Shown: positions 1 through 5,610, counted from the stretch's first letter. The stretch: DNA of 5,702 bases from Spirochaetia bacterium (GCA_026002045.1 BOAV01000126.1:1-5702), one strand, 5' to 3'. The notes: a model not told the origin generated them from the letters alone. Program-made: numbers and translations.

Positions 1-5
1 GTCTC

Positions 6-32
6 GCAAAATGCAGAGCATTTTGCATTTTT
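6..32 (+). terminator. possible intrinsic terminator of a gene left of the window
   Basis: A 9-bp perfect stem (GCAAAATGC at 6-14 pairing with GCATTTTGC at 18-26) with a 3-nt AGA loop is followed, after one A, by five T residues at 28-32. This is the shape of a short rho-independent terminator reading rightwards. The stem is AT-rich and the T run short, so it would be weak. It could instead be one more dispersed palindromic repeat, since several others lie within the next kilobase. The upstream gene is outside the window. Confidence 0.35.
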
Positions 33-39
33 CAGCGGA

Positions 40-79
40 AGTTGTTCGATAACTGAAGTTATCGAACAACTCTATTGTA
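40..79 (+). repeat. palindromic repeat, left member of a 40-bp inverted repeat pair
   Basis: The core at 41-70 is a perfect hairpin: GTTGTTCGATAAC (41-53), loop TGAA (54-57), GTTATCGAACAAC (58-70). Positions 40-79 are identical, base for base, to the reverse complement of 928-967, including the unpaired flank TCTATTGTA (71-79) and the asymmetric loop (TGAA here, TTCA there). The two copies are therefore a true inverted pair and not just two palindromes. They bound a 928-bp unit holding one AT-rich gene. No target-site duplication is visible outside them and no transposase lies between them. Confidence 0.9.
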
Positions 80-109
80 TAATCAAAACATATAAAACTG
101 TATAAAAGG

Positions 110-146
110 GAACGCCCACCACCCTCCGGGTGCCGGCGGGCGCTTC
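110..146. repeat. GC-rich bulged hairpin
   Basis: An imperfect but strong hairpin in otherwise AT-rich DNA. GAA (110-112) pairs with TTC (144-146), CGCCC (113-117) with GGGCG (138-142), CC (119-120) with GG (135-136), and ACCC (121-124) with GGGT (128-131), around a TCC loop. A118 and C137 oppose each other unpaired, and the right arm carries extra bases (GCC at 132-134 and C143). It lies about 75 bp upstream of the lipoprotein promoter, so it is not part of that transcript. Its base composition is unlike its surroundings, which suggests an inserted short repeat. I cannot name its family. Confidence 0.55.
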
Positions 147-220
147 GTAGGTGCAAAAACATCGCATAACATACGCTATGTGCAATGGGGCTAACATTGT
201 TGAGAAAATAAAAAAAGCAC

Positions 221-249
221 TTGACATAATTAGGAATATAGTATATATA
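221..249 (+). promoter_or_regulatory. sigma70-type promoter of the lipoprotein gene
   Basis: A perfect -35 box TTGACA (221-226) is followed by a 17-nt spacer and a TATATA -10 box (244-249). Transcription would begin near 256, giving a leader of roughly 18 nt before the ATG at 274. This position also argues against the longer in-frame start at 151, which lies upstream of the promoter. A small inverted repeat, ACATA-CGC-TATGT (169-181), lies about 40 bp upstream of the -35 box and could be an operator, but nothing else supports that. Confidence 0.75.
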
Positions 250-273
250 TTCAATATATGGGGGCATGTTATA

Positions 274-918
274 ATGATAAATAAAACAATTAGAAATGGG
301 ATATTAATGATTTCCCTTAGCTCAATCATAATGGCAACCGGAGTGTCTTGTTCTTCTAAAAAGGATACTAAAAATAATATTTATTCAGAAATTAGTAATA
401 ATATTATTATAAATGATGAAGTAATAAAACCTGAACCGGATAATATTTTTGAAATATTCGAGGAAAATATCATTGAAGATGAATTAAATAATTTCATTAT
501 ACCAAAAACATATGAAGAAGCACTGGAATTAATGAATGAACTTAACATTGAAAATGTAGTCTTGGAAAGAATTACTATTAATGATGAAACTTACACCGTT
601 GTCGAGGCTAAAGAAAGTGGATTAACCGTTGGAACCGACACTGAGACAATGATATATGATATTCCTGATAAATCAGGAAACATTTTGTTTACATTGCCGT
701 ATAAAAAACAAATAAGAGTCACTGTTATTGCAATAATTGAAGAGCCAAGTTTAAAAGATTGGGGTGGTGGTACTGATCATTGGGTAAAAATAAGAATAGA
801 AGATGGCACAGTTGGATGGGTAAGAGGTGAATATACTAGTATGGATAGAGGTGGGATAAAATACCAAACAGCAAAAAATATTTGGTTGGAGAAGAATTAT
901 GTCAGTCACTGGAGATAA
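274..918 (+). CDS. putative SH3-domain lipoprotein
   Basis: The 214-residue product begins with a lipoprotein signal peptide: basic N-region (K4, R7), hydrophobic stretch at about 10-22, then a relaxed spirochete-type lipobox ending GVS-C26, so the mature protein should be lipid-anchored at Cys26. Residues about 27-70 are an acidic, Asn/Ile-rich tether. Residues about 110-189 resemble a bacterial SH3 (SH3b) domain, with a GW dipeptide in VGWVRGEY (180-187); such domains often bind peptidoglycan or peptides. The start at 274 is chosen over the in-frame ATG at 151 because the promoter lies between them, a GGGGG ribosome-site-like run (260-264) precedes it by 9 nt, and the signal peptide begins here. 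The gene is very AT-rich compared with the genes right of it and sits alone between inverted palindromes, which suggests acquisition by transfer. Its precise function is unknown. Confidence 0.8.
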   Translation: MINKTIRNGILMISLSSIIMATGVSCSSKKDTKNNIYSEISNNIIINDEVIKPEPDNIFEIFEENIIEDELNNFIIPKTYEEALELMNELNIENVVLERITINDETYTVVEAKESGLTVGTDTETMIYDIPDKSGNILFTLPYKKQIRVTVIAIIEEPSLKDWGGGTDHWVKIRIEDGTVGWVRGEYTSMDRGGIKYQTAKNIWLEKNYVSHWR

Positions 919-927
919 ATAAAATTT

Positions 928-973
928 TACAATAGAGTTGTTCGATAACTTCAGTTATCGAACAACTCTATTG
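928..973 (-). repeat. palindromic repeat, right member of the inverted repeat pair
   Basis: The second copy of the palindrome lies 10 bp after the lipoprotein stop. Here the stem is longer: 20 bp perfect (930-949 with 954-973) around loop TTCA (950-953), because both flanks carry the CAATAGA/TCTATTG extension that the left copy has only on its inner side. Positions 928-967 are the exact reverse complement of 40-79. In RNA the hairpin would be very stable and could protect or end the lipoprotein transcript, but no U-run follows, so it is not a canonical intrinsic terminator. Confidence 0.9.
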
Positions 974-1001
974 ACAAAAATATCTTTTAAGGAGAGAAAA
1001 C

Positions 1002-1259
1002 TTGGTGTCTTTGTGGCTTTGTGTGAGGTTCCAGGGAGGACCTCACACAAAGCCACAAAGGGCAAAAAATGATAATCGCTCGGTTAGTCAGGAAGTGATT
1101 TCTATTTTGGAATATCATCTTTCAAATCCAAATATATCCCATGAAAATTCTACCCGTGAATTCCTGAACCTGTCATGGGATGATAACAGAGCCGCCGCAG
1201 AAATTATTGATACCATATCGAAGGATCGGAAAAATAAAAAATCCTTTGGGGAATTGTGA
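1002..1259 (+). pseudogene. 5'-truncated ribbon-helix-helix antitoxin, N-terminus replaced by a palindrome
   Basis: From about codon 22 the frame resembles a FitA/VapB-like antitoxin. NDNRSVSQEVISILEYHL fits the end of helix 1, the turn and helix 2 of a ribbon-helix-helix fold. SWDDNRAAAEIIDTISKDRK and the final KKSFGEL fit the C-terminal tail that, in this family, wraps the PIN-type toxin. The DNA-binding beta strand and most of helix 1 are missing; in their place is the perfect palindrome at 1009-1060. The frame nevertheless stays open, and AAGGAGAG (989-996) lies 5 nt before TTG 1002 and 8 nt before GTG 1005, so a hybrid peptide of 84-85 residues could be made. No toxin gene follows: the next gene is convergent and 61 bp away. 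I read this as an orphan remnant, unable to bind DNA but perhaps still able to bind a toxin. An intact small gene is the less likely alternative. Confidence 0.6.
1009..1060. repeat. perfect palindrome with 21-bp stem
   Basis: The left arm (1009-1029, beginning CTTTGTGGCTTTG) and right arm (1040-1060, ending AAAGCCACAAAG) are exact reverse complements around a 10-nt loop (1030-1039, TCCAGGGAGG). It is unrelated in sequence to the palindrome ending at 973, 36 bp to the left, so two different repeat families sit almost side by side. It lies exactly where the missing N-terminal codons of the antitoxin should be. Intergenic palindromes of this size are usually dispersed in many copies; that cannot be tested from this window. 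Confidence 0.9.
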
Positions 1260-1272
1260 GGGAACCAACCGG

Positions 1273-1287
1273 GTTGTCGAACAAGTC
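1273..1287 (+). repeat. degenerate half copy of the GTTGTTCGATAAC palindrome
   Basis: GTTGTCGAACAAGTC matches the right arm and flank of the palindromes (GTTATCGAACAACTC at 58-72 and 954-968) at 13 of 15 positions. It lies 13 bp after the antitoxin-fragment stop in the 61-bp convergent gap. It may be an eroded repeat arm left by an earlier insertion, but a 15-bp match of this kind can also arise by chance. Confidence 0.35.
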
Positions 1288-1320
1288 AAATGAACAGGCG
1301 GTAATATTGTGCCTGTGCCT

Positions 1321-2001
1321 TCACCCAAGAAATGCCTCCCCATTGGTGCAGTAGGCGATGTCATCCCTATTGGCAATGAGCTTGCAGAATTCCTCGATCA
1401 CCTGCCAGTTGTTGTCCACATCGAATTCATAACTGTGGCCCCAAAGATAGAAAAGTTCCGGTTCTGCGGGTTTTGATTTGATAAATTTTTCCGCCAGTTC
1501 CGGGAGCAAAGGGTCCTTGTGGTGGCAGGTGGGCTGGAACTCCAGAAGTTTCTGCGGGATACCGAAATCGTGGGTACTTACCACTCCGCGGGCGTAGCGG
1601 AGGCCGCAGTCTTTGGCTATTGAAATGACCCGGTCATTAAAAGTACCGAAGGGGTAGGCCATCCCGCAGACCTTTTGGCCGAAGATCCGTTCCAAGTTGA
1701 TCTTGTCCTGCGCAAGCTCGTTGCGGATCGCATCGTCGTCCAGGTTTTCCAGGTGCGGATGGGTCAGGGAATGGACGGCGATCTCGTGGCCCCGATAGAG
1801 TTCCGGAAGGCCCGCGACATTCATCCGCCGGACCTGCACCGTCCCTTTCTGGAAGCTGTTTGCCCCGGTCTGGATGCCGCTGTTTATATTGAAGGTTGCC
1901 TTAATCGCGTAACGGTTGAGAATTGCTACCAGCCGCCGATCCTGCTCCACCCCGTCGTCGTAGCTCAATGTGAGCGCCTTCATTTTTCCATTTGCAAACA
2001 T
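1321..2001 (-). CDS. polysaccharide deacetylase family protein (NodB/CE4 domain)
   Basis: The 226-residue protein is essentially one NodB homology domain. Motif 1 is TLSYDDG (11-17), with the paired aspartates D15/D16 that act as base and metal ligand in carbohydrate esterase family 4. Motif 2 is HSLTHP (77-82), whose H77 and H81 would complete the metal site. Motif 3 is AYPFGTFND (115-123), and WGHSYEFD (187-194) supplies the later catalytic histidine, H189. Such enzymes remove N-acetyl groups from sugars; the substrate here is unknown. No signal peptide or membrane segment is present, so it should be cytoplasmic, unlike cell-wall deacetylases. The start at 2001 is preferred to the in-frame ATG at 1983: MFANGK before the first strand is usual for this subgroup, and GGGGG lies 6 nt upstream on the coding strand. 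It is divergent from the RNase gene and convergent with the antitoxin remnant. Confidence 0.88.
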   Translation of the reverse strand: MFANGKMKALTLSYDDGVEQDRRLVAILNRYAIKATFNINSGIQTGANSFQKGTVQVRRMNVAGLPELYRGHEIAVHSLTHPHLENLDDDAIRNELAQDKINLERIFGQKVCGMAYPFGTFNDRVISIAKDCGLRYARGVVSTHDFGIPQKLLEFQPTCHHKDPLLPELAEKFIKSKPAEPELFYLWGHSYEFDVDNNWQVIEEFCKLIANRDDIAYCTNGEAFLG

Positions 2002-2036
2002 GACGTGCCCCCGATCAATATGTTAAACTTTATTTA

Positions 2037-3923
2037 ATGATCGCACTTAAAAGCCTCGTTGTCTACAAAAACCGCCCCGCCCTGGTCACCTCCTGCACCG
2101 ATGACAAACTGATTATCTCCGTCCCTTCGCAGGAGTACAAGGTCCGGGAGAAGGATGTCGAATTTCTCCACCCCGGCCCGGTTGCGGATATCAATGCCTT
2201 GGGGGACATGGTTGTTGCCGGCGATGACGCGGTCCGGGGCGCCTGGGAATTGTTACAGGGCAGCGCGGTCCCCCTCAAGGAACTCTCCGAGCTGGTTTGG
2301 GGCGATTTTTCGGCGGAAAGCGCCTGGGGCGCTTATCTTCTGTTGAAAGACGGGCTTTACTTTTCCGGCGATATTGGCGCAATAAGCGCCCGCCCGGCGG
2401 AAGAAGTGGAGGCGGAAGAAAAAAAACGCGCCGAAAAGCAGCAGGACGCCCAGGATCGGGGCGCCTTCCTGGATCGGCTCAAGGCCCGCAAGCCGGATTT
2501 ACCTTCGGATGGCCGCTTTTTGCAGGATGTTGAAGCCCTGGCATACGGCAAAACCGAAAAAAGCCGCACCCTCAAAGATATTGGCCTTTCCGAAACCCCG
2601 GAAGACGCCCACCGGCTGCTCCTGGAAACCGGTTTCTGGACCCCCTTCGTCAATCCCCATCCTGTCCGCTTCGGACTTTCCCTTTATTCGGCCAAAATTC
2701 CCCTTGATCCCCCGCCGGAAGAGGAACGCGTTGACCTGTGCCACCTTGCGGCCTATGCGGTGGACAACGCCTGGAGCGCCGATCCCGACGATGCGGTTTC
2801 TCTTGAGGGGCCTGATGTACAGAACAGGCTAACCCTCTGGGTTCATGTGGCGGATCCTGCCGCATCCCTCCTGCCCGGCAGTCCCGCCGAACGGGAAGCC
2901 CGGAACCGGGGGGCCACCTTCTATCTGCCCGAGGGGGTTTACCGCATGATTGCCGAGGAAGCCCTACCCCTCTATGCCCTGGGCCTTTCGGACAGGTCCC
3001 CGGCCTTGTCTTTCAAAATGGTCCTCAATGAGAACCTCTCTATTGTTGAGGCAGAGGTGTTCCGTTCCTGGGTCAGGGTTACCCGGCTCACCTACGAAGA
3101 GGCCGACCTTTTGGCTTCTTCTGATGAAAAAAGTCCCCACGGGGAAGTAATGGCCCGGCTTTTTGCCCTGGGGGAGCGGAATTTGAAGCGCCGAATGGCC
3201 TCCGGGGCGATATCCATCGATCTGCCCGAGGTGCATATCACTGTTCGCGATGAAAAAATAGCGATTGAGCCGGTAAAAAGCTGTAAATCCGCCGATATGG
3301 TACGGGAATGTATGCTTTTGGCGGGAGAGGGGGCCGCCTTCTGGGCCGGTCGCGGCCCTCAGCAGCGGATTTCGGGGAAAATTCTTCCCTTTCCCTACGT
3401 TACCCAGGAAATTGGGGAGCTTCCCGAGGAGCCCCTGCCGGGGCTGGCCGGTTCCTGGCAGCTTCGCCGCTCCATGCGGCCCCGGAGCCTTTCGGCAAAG
3501 CCCGGGCTCCACCAGGGCCTGGGGCTTGACGCCTACACCCAGGTTACCAGCCCCCTGCGCCGTTACACGGACCTTTTGGCCCATCAGCAGATTAGGGCGG
3601 TCCTCCGGGGGGAAGATCCCTTAGACGAAGATGAACTGCTCCGGCGGCTCATGGCCGGGGAGGCTGCGGCCCAGGCCAGCGTCCAGGCGGAGCGGGCATC
3701 CCGGGCCTACTGGACTGCGGTCTACCTTGCGGACAAGATCGGTTCCCAATGGGAAGCGGTGGTTCTGGATCGGAAGGGCCCAAAAACAGCGGTGATAATT
3801 CCCGCCCTGGCCCTGGAGACCCTGATATCCATAAAGGATGACCCGGAACCCAATGATCCCGTCACCCTGACCCTGCTTTCCGTGCGGGTTCCCTGGGCGG
3901 AGGCGGTCTTTCAGGCTTATTGA
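2037..3923 (+). CDS. RNase II/RNase R-family 3'-5' exoribonuclease
   Basis: The 628-residue protein carries a complete RNB catalytic domain (about 232-525) for processive hydrolysis of RNA from the 3' end. VDNAWSADPDDAVSL (242-256) holds the four metal-binding aspartates D243, D249, D251 and D252, equivalent to the catalytic set of E. coli RNase II. YTQVTSPLRRYTDLLAHQQ (500-518) is the C-terminal RNB signature with its conserved arginines. The N-terminus lacks the usual tandem cold-shock domains. Instead a small beta-rich module (about 5-48) precedes a helical region (about 75-110) resembling the N-termini of cyanobacterial and Deinococcus enzymes, then a charged, probably coiled linker (121-150). 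The C-terminal S1-like segment (about 570-628) is short. No Shine-Dalgarno sequence is visible before ATG 2037, and only 35 bp separate it from the divergent deacetylase, so a leaderless or weakly initiated message is possible. The stop codon overlaps the tRNA promoter. Confidence 0.93.
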   Translation: MIALKSLVVYKNRPALVTSCTDDKLIISVPSQEYKVREKDVEFLHPGPVADINALGDMVVAGDDAVRGAWELLQGSAVPLKELSELVWGDFSAESAWGAYLLLKDGLYFSGDIGAISARPAEEVEAEEKKRAEKQQDAQDRGAFLDRLKARKPDLPSDGRFLQDVEALAYGKTEKSRTLKDIGLSETPEDAHRLLLETGFWTPFVNPHPVRFGLSLYSAKIPLDPPPEEERVDLCHLAAYAVDNAWSADPDDAVSLEGPDVQNRLTLWVHVADPAASLLPGSPAEREARNRGATFYLPEGVYRMIAEEALPLYALGLSDRSPALSFKMVLNENLSIVEAEVFRSWVRVTRLTYEEADLLASSDEKSPHGEVMARLFALGERNLKRRMASGAISIDLPEVHITVRDEKIAIEPVKSCKSADMVRECMLLAGEGAAFWAGRGPQQRISGKILPFPYVTQEIGELPEEPLPGLAGSWQLRRSMRPRSLSAKPGLHQGLGLDAYTQVTSPLRRYTDLLAHQQIRAVLRGEDPLDEDELLRRLMAGEAAAQASVQAERASRAYWTAVYLADKIGSQWEAVVLDRKGPKTAVIIPALALETLISIKDDPEPNDPVTLTLLSVRVPWAEAVFQAY

Positions 3924-3947
3924 CAGCTTCGGCTTTTTCGGTGTAAT
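3920..3947 (+). promoter_or_regulatory. promoter of the tRNA-Val gene
   Basis: A perfect -35 box TTGACA (3920-3925), a 16-nt spacer, and TGTAAT (3942-3947; 5 of 6 to TATAAT) lie just before the tRNA, placing the start site near 3954, about 7 nt before the mature 5' end. The TGA inside the -35 box is the stop codon of the exoribonuclease gene, so codon and promoter share bases. Confidence 0.72.
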
Positions 3948-3960
3948 GTAAAAAAGATTT

Positions 3961-4034
3961 GGGCGGTTAGCTCAGTTGGTTAGAGCACCTGCTCGACATG
4001 CAGGGGGTCGATGGTCCGAGTCCATTATCGCCCA
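3961..4034 (+). tRNA. tRNA-Val (anticodon GAC) with C33 and C55
   Basis: The 74-nt gene folds as a full cloverleaf. The acceptor stem is GGGCGGT (3961-3967) with ATCGCCC (4027-4033, one G-U pair) and discriminator A4034. The D stem is GCTC/GAGC with G18G19 in AGTTGGTTA, the anticodon stem CCTGC/GCAGG, the variable loop has 5 nt, and the T stem is GATGG/CCATT. The anticodon loop is TCGACAT (3993-3999) with GAC at 3995-3997, reading valine codons GUC and GUU. It follows the layout of bacterial tRNA-Val(GAC), but position 33 (3994) is C instead of the near-universal U. The T loop TCCGAGT (4015-4021) has C at position 55 (4016) instead of the U that becomes pseudouridine. CCA is not encoded (GGC follows) and would have to be added. 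Promoter and terminator are intact, so it is probably transcribed; whether it decodes is open. Confidence 0.9.
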
Positions 4035-4036
4035 GG

Positions 4037-4077
4037 CCGGTAATTCTTTACAATGTAAGGGATTACCGGTTTTTTTT
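4037..4077 (+). terminator. intrinsic terminator of the tRNA gene
   Basis: A 15-bp stem (4037-4051 with 4055-4069, two G-U pairs, no bulge) closes a 3-nt AAT loop and is followed directly by eight T residues (4070-4077). It begins 2 bp after the tRNA. On the other strand no T run follows, so it is directional and not a good terminator for the convergent MOSC gene. Confidence 0.92.
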
Positions 4078-4090
4078 ATCATAAACGCCA

Positions 4091-4519
4091 TTATTGAACG
4101 TACATTTCGTCTCCCACGCTGATAAACCCTCCCCGGATCACCCTGGCAAAAACCCCTTCACGGGGCATGATACAGTCCCCCATAACCTGAAAGATGGCAC
4201 AGTGACTATGACACTCCTTCCCGATTTGGGTCATCTCCAGAATCACCGTCCCGCAGGTCAGAACGGTTCCCACCGGGAGGCGGGGGAAGTCTATGTTCTC
4301 TACCACCAGATTTTCCCCAAAAGCGCCGTCCCTAACTTCCGCCCCTTTTTTGCGGAACTCCTCTATTTTTTGATGGGAAAGGAGACTCACCTGCCGGTGC
4401 CATTTCCCGGCATGGGCATCGCCCTTAATGCCGTGGTCAGCCACGAACTCCGCCCTTCCCACATTTTTTTTAACGGTTCCCCTTTGAGGACTGATACAGA
4501 CCGCTAATACTTTTCCCAT
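4091..4519 (-). CDS. MOSC domain-containing protein
   Basis: The 142-residue protein is a stand-alone MOSC domain, the module found at the C-terminus of molybdenum cofactor sulfurases and in small proteins thought to deliver sulfur or handle the cofactor. Visible family features are HGIKGDAHAG (29-38), HRQVSLLS (41-48), GAFGENL (65-71) and a C-terminal block with Cys103, Cys107 and Cys116 ending in MPREGVFARV (118-127). One of these cysteines would be the expected sulfur carrier. The start is uncertain: ATG 4519 gives the usual MGKVLAV opening and is preferred, while an in-frame GTG at 4531 would add four residues; neither has a clear ribosome site. It is divergent from the MoeA-like gene across about 41 bp of AT-rich DNA, the expected partnership for a molybdenum-enzyme accessory locus. 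Confidence 0.9.
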   Translation of the reverse strand: MGKVLAVCISPQRGTVKKNVGRAEFVADHGIKGDAHAGKWHRQVSLLSHQKIEEFRKKGAEVRDGAFGENLVVENIDFPRLPVGTVLTCGTVILEMTQIGKECHSHCAIFQVMGDCIMPREGVFARVIRGGFISVGDEMYVQ

Positions 4520-4533
4520 AGGTTGGTTCACTA

Positions 4534-4552
4534 TGATATAATATATCCGGAG
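4534..4552 (+). promoter_or_regulatory. extended -10 promoter and ribosome site of the MoeA-like gene
   Basis: TG-A-TATAAT (4534-4542) is a perfect extended -10 element; no convincing -35 box lies at the right distance, which extended -10 promoters can do without. Transcription would start near 4549, so the leader is only about 12 nt. GGAG (4549-4552) is 8 nt before ATG 4561. The same AT-rich stretch must also hold the promoter of the divergent MOSC gene, but no clear pair of boxes is visible on that strand. Confidence 0.55.
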
Positions 4553-4560
4553 CTATACAA

Positions 4561-5595
4561 ATGAAAAGTGCGAATATTAAAATGATACCCCTTGAGGATG
4601 CGGTGGGTCAGGTGCTCTGTCATGATATGACCCGTATTGTAAAGGGTGAAATGAAGGGCCCCCAATTCCGCAAGGGGCATATCATACAGAAAGAAGATAT
4701 CCCCATGCTTCTTTCCATGGGCAAGGAACAAATCTACGTCTGGGAAAAACCCGAAGGCTTTCTCCACGAGGATGAAGCTGCGGAAGCCCTGAACCTTCTT
4801 TGCCGGGGTGAAAATATAAACCGCAAAGGGCCCTCGGAAGGGAAGATAGAACTCTTTGCACAATGCAACGGCCTTTTTCACTATGACGCCGATATTCTGA
4901 ACCGGATAAATGAAATAGAGGATCTGGTCATTGCGGCCCGGCATAATAATACTCCTGTCAAAGCGGGGGACAAACTTGCGGGCATGAAGGCCATCCCCCT
5001 GGTGATTGACGAGGACAAACTAAAAGAGGCTTCCCGGATTGGCGGGGACACGCCCCTGATGAGTGTATTGCCCTACCGCCTTAAAAGCGCCGCGGTGATC
5101 ACCACGGGGAGTGAAGTAGCCAGGGGGCTTGTGCCGGATACCTTTACGCCGGTTATCGCCGAAAAACTTAAGGCTTACGGCATTGAAATTACCAAACATA
5201 TCACCGTGCCGGACGGCATGGATAAAATTACCGGTGCAATTGCCGAAGCGCGCAGTGCAAATACAGACATGATACTCTGTACCGGGGGGATGAGCGTTGA
5301 TCCCGATGATAACACTCCGGGGGCGATAAAAAAAAGCGGCGCGGCCCTGGCCGGTTACGGCGCCCCGATTTTTCCGGGGGCGATGTTCCTGTTGGCCTAC
5401 TTTGACGATGGAATTCCCATAATGGGAATTCCGGGCTGCGTGATGTATTCCGCAGTTACCATATTTGATGTTTTTCTTCCCCGTATTGCCGCGGGACAGC
5501 GCTTAACCAAAAGCGACTTTACCCGTTTGGGGGTTGGGGGCCTGTGTCTTTCCTGCCCCGAGTGTCATTATCCGGTCTGTCCCTTTGGAAAATAA
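4561..5595 (+). CDS. MoeA-like molybdopterin-binding protein with cysteine-rich C-terminus
   Basis: The 344-residue protein has a MoeA-like N-terminal part (about 1-65: AVGQVL, FRKGHII, EDIPMLLSMGKEQIYVWE) and a MoCF-biosynthesis/molybdopterin-binding domain (about 172-312). The latter shows AAVITTGSEV (177-186), TGGMSVDPDDNTPGAI (241-256), FPGAMFLLAY (271-280) and GIPGC (289-293). The fold binds molybdopterin or its adenylated form; MoeA itself inserts molybdate. The C-terminus ends in four cysteines, C329, C332, C335 and C340, within CLSCPECHYPVCPFGK, a tail typical of this subfamily and able to hold a metal. At 344 residues it is shorter than housekeeping MoeA (about 400), which argues for a dedicated accessory protein. 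It begins 8 nt after GGAG, and an XdhC-family gene follows 15 bp after its stop, so the two should be co-transcribed. Role inferred: cofactor handling for a molybdenum hydroxylase. Confidence 0.88.
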   Translation: MKSANIKMIPLEDAVGQVLCHDMTRIVKGEMKGPQFRKGHIIQKEDIPMLLSMGKEQIYVWEKPEGFLHEDEAAEALNLLCRGENINRKGPSEGKIELFAQCNGLFHYDADILNRINEIEDLVIAARHNNTPVKAGDKLAGMKAIPLVIDEDKLKEASRIGGDTPLMSVLPYRLKSAAVITTGSEVARGLVPDTFTPVIAEKLKAYGIEITKHITVPDGMDKITGAIAEARSANTDMILCTGGMSVDPDDNTPGAIKKSGAALAGYGAPIFPGAMFLLAYFDDGIPIMGIPGCVMYSAVTIFDVFLPRIAAGQRLTKSDFTRLGVGGLCLSCPECHYPVCPFGK

Positions 5596-5610
5596 GGAGT
5601 AGTAATAGTA

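Noticed and set aside
164..206. attC-like integron site (GCATAAC at 164-170, GTTGAGA at 200-206)
   Set aside because: The two boxes do not match the RYYYAAC/GTTRRRY consensus well, do not pair with each other, and the span is shorter than usual attC sites.
151..273. N-terminal extension of the lipoprotein gene to ATG 151
   Set aside because: The consensus promoter at 221-249 would start the message downstream of it, and the signal peptide begins at 274.
72..329. Minus-strand open frame of 85 codons, hydrophobic
   Set aside because: It runs through the GC hairpin, the promoter and the lipoprotein start, has no convincing ribosome site, and its hydrophobicity comes from AT-rich antisense sequence.
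971..999. TTGACA at 971-976 as a promoter for the antitoxin fragment
   Set aside because: No -10-like hexamer lies 15-19 nt downstream; the box is partly the end of the palindrome flank.
1294..1316. ACAGGC/GCCTGT hairpin as terminator for the deacetylase gene
   Set aside because: The stem is only 6 bp with an 11-nt loop, and there is no T run on the minus strand.
1675..2037. Plus-strand 120-codon open frame opposite the deacetylase
   Set aside because: It is antisense to a gene with all NodB motifs and shows no recognisable domain.
2964..3584. Minus-strand 206-codon open frame inside the exoribonuclease gene
   Set aside because: It is antisense to the conserved RNB domain; its Gly/Pro-rich, low-complexity product is typical of GC-rich shadow frames.
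3927..3938. AGC-TTCG-GCT followed by T residues as a terminator of the exoribonuclease gene
   Set aside because: The stem is only 3 bp, too weak to call despite the stable TTCG loop.
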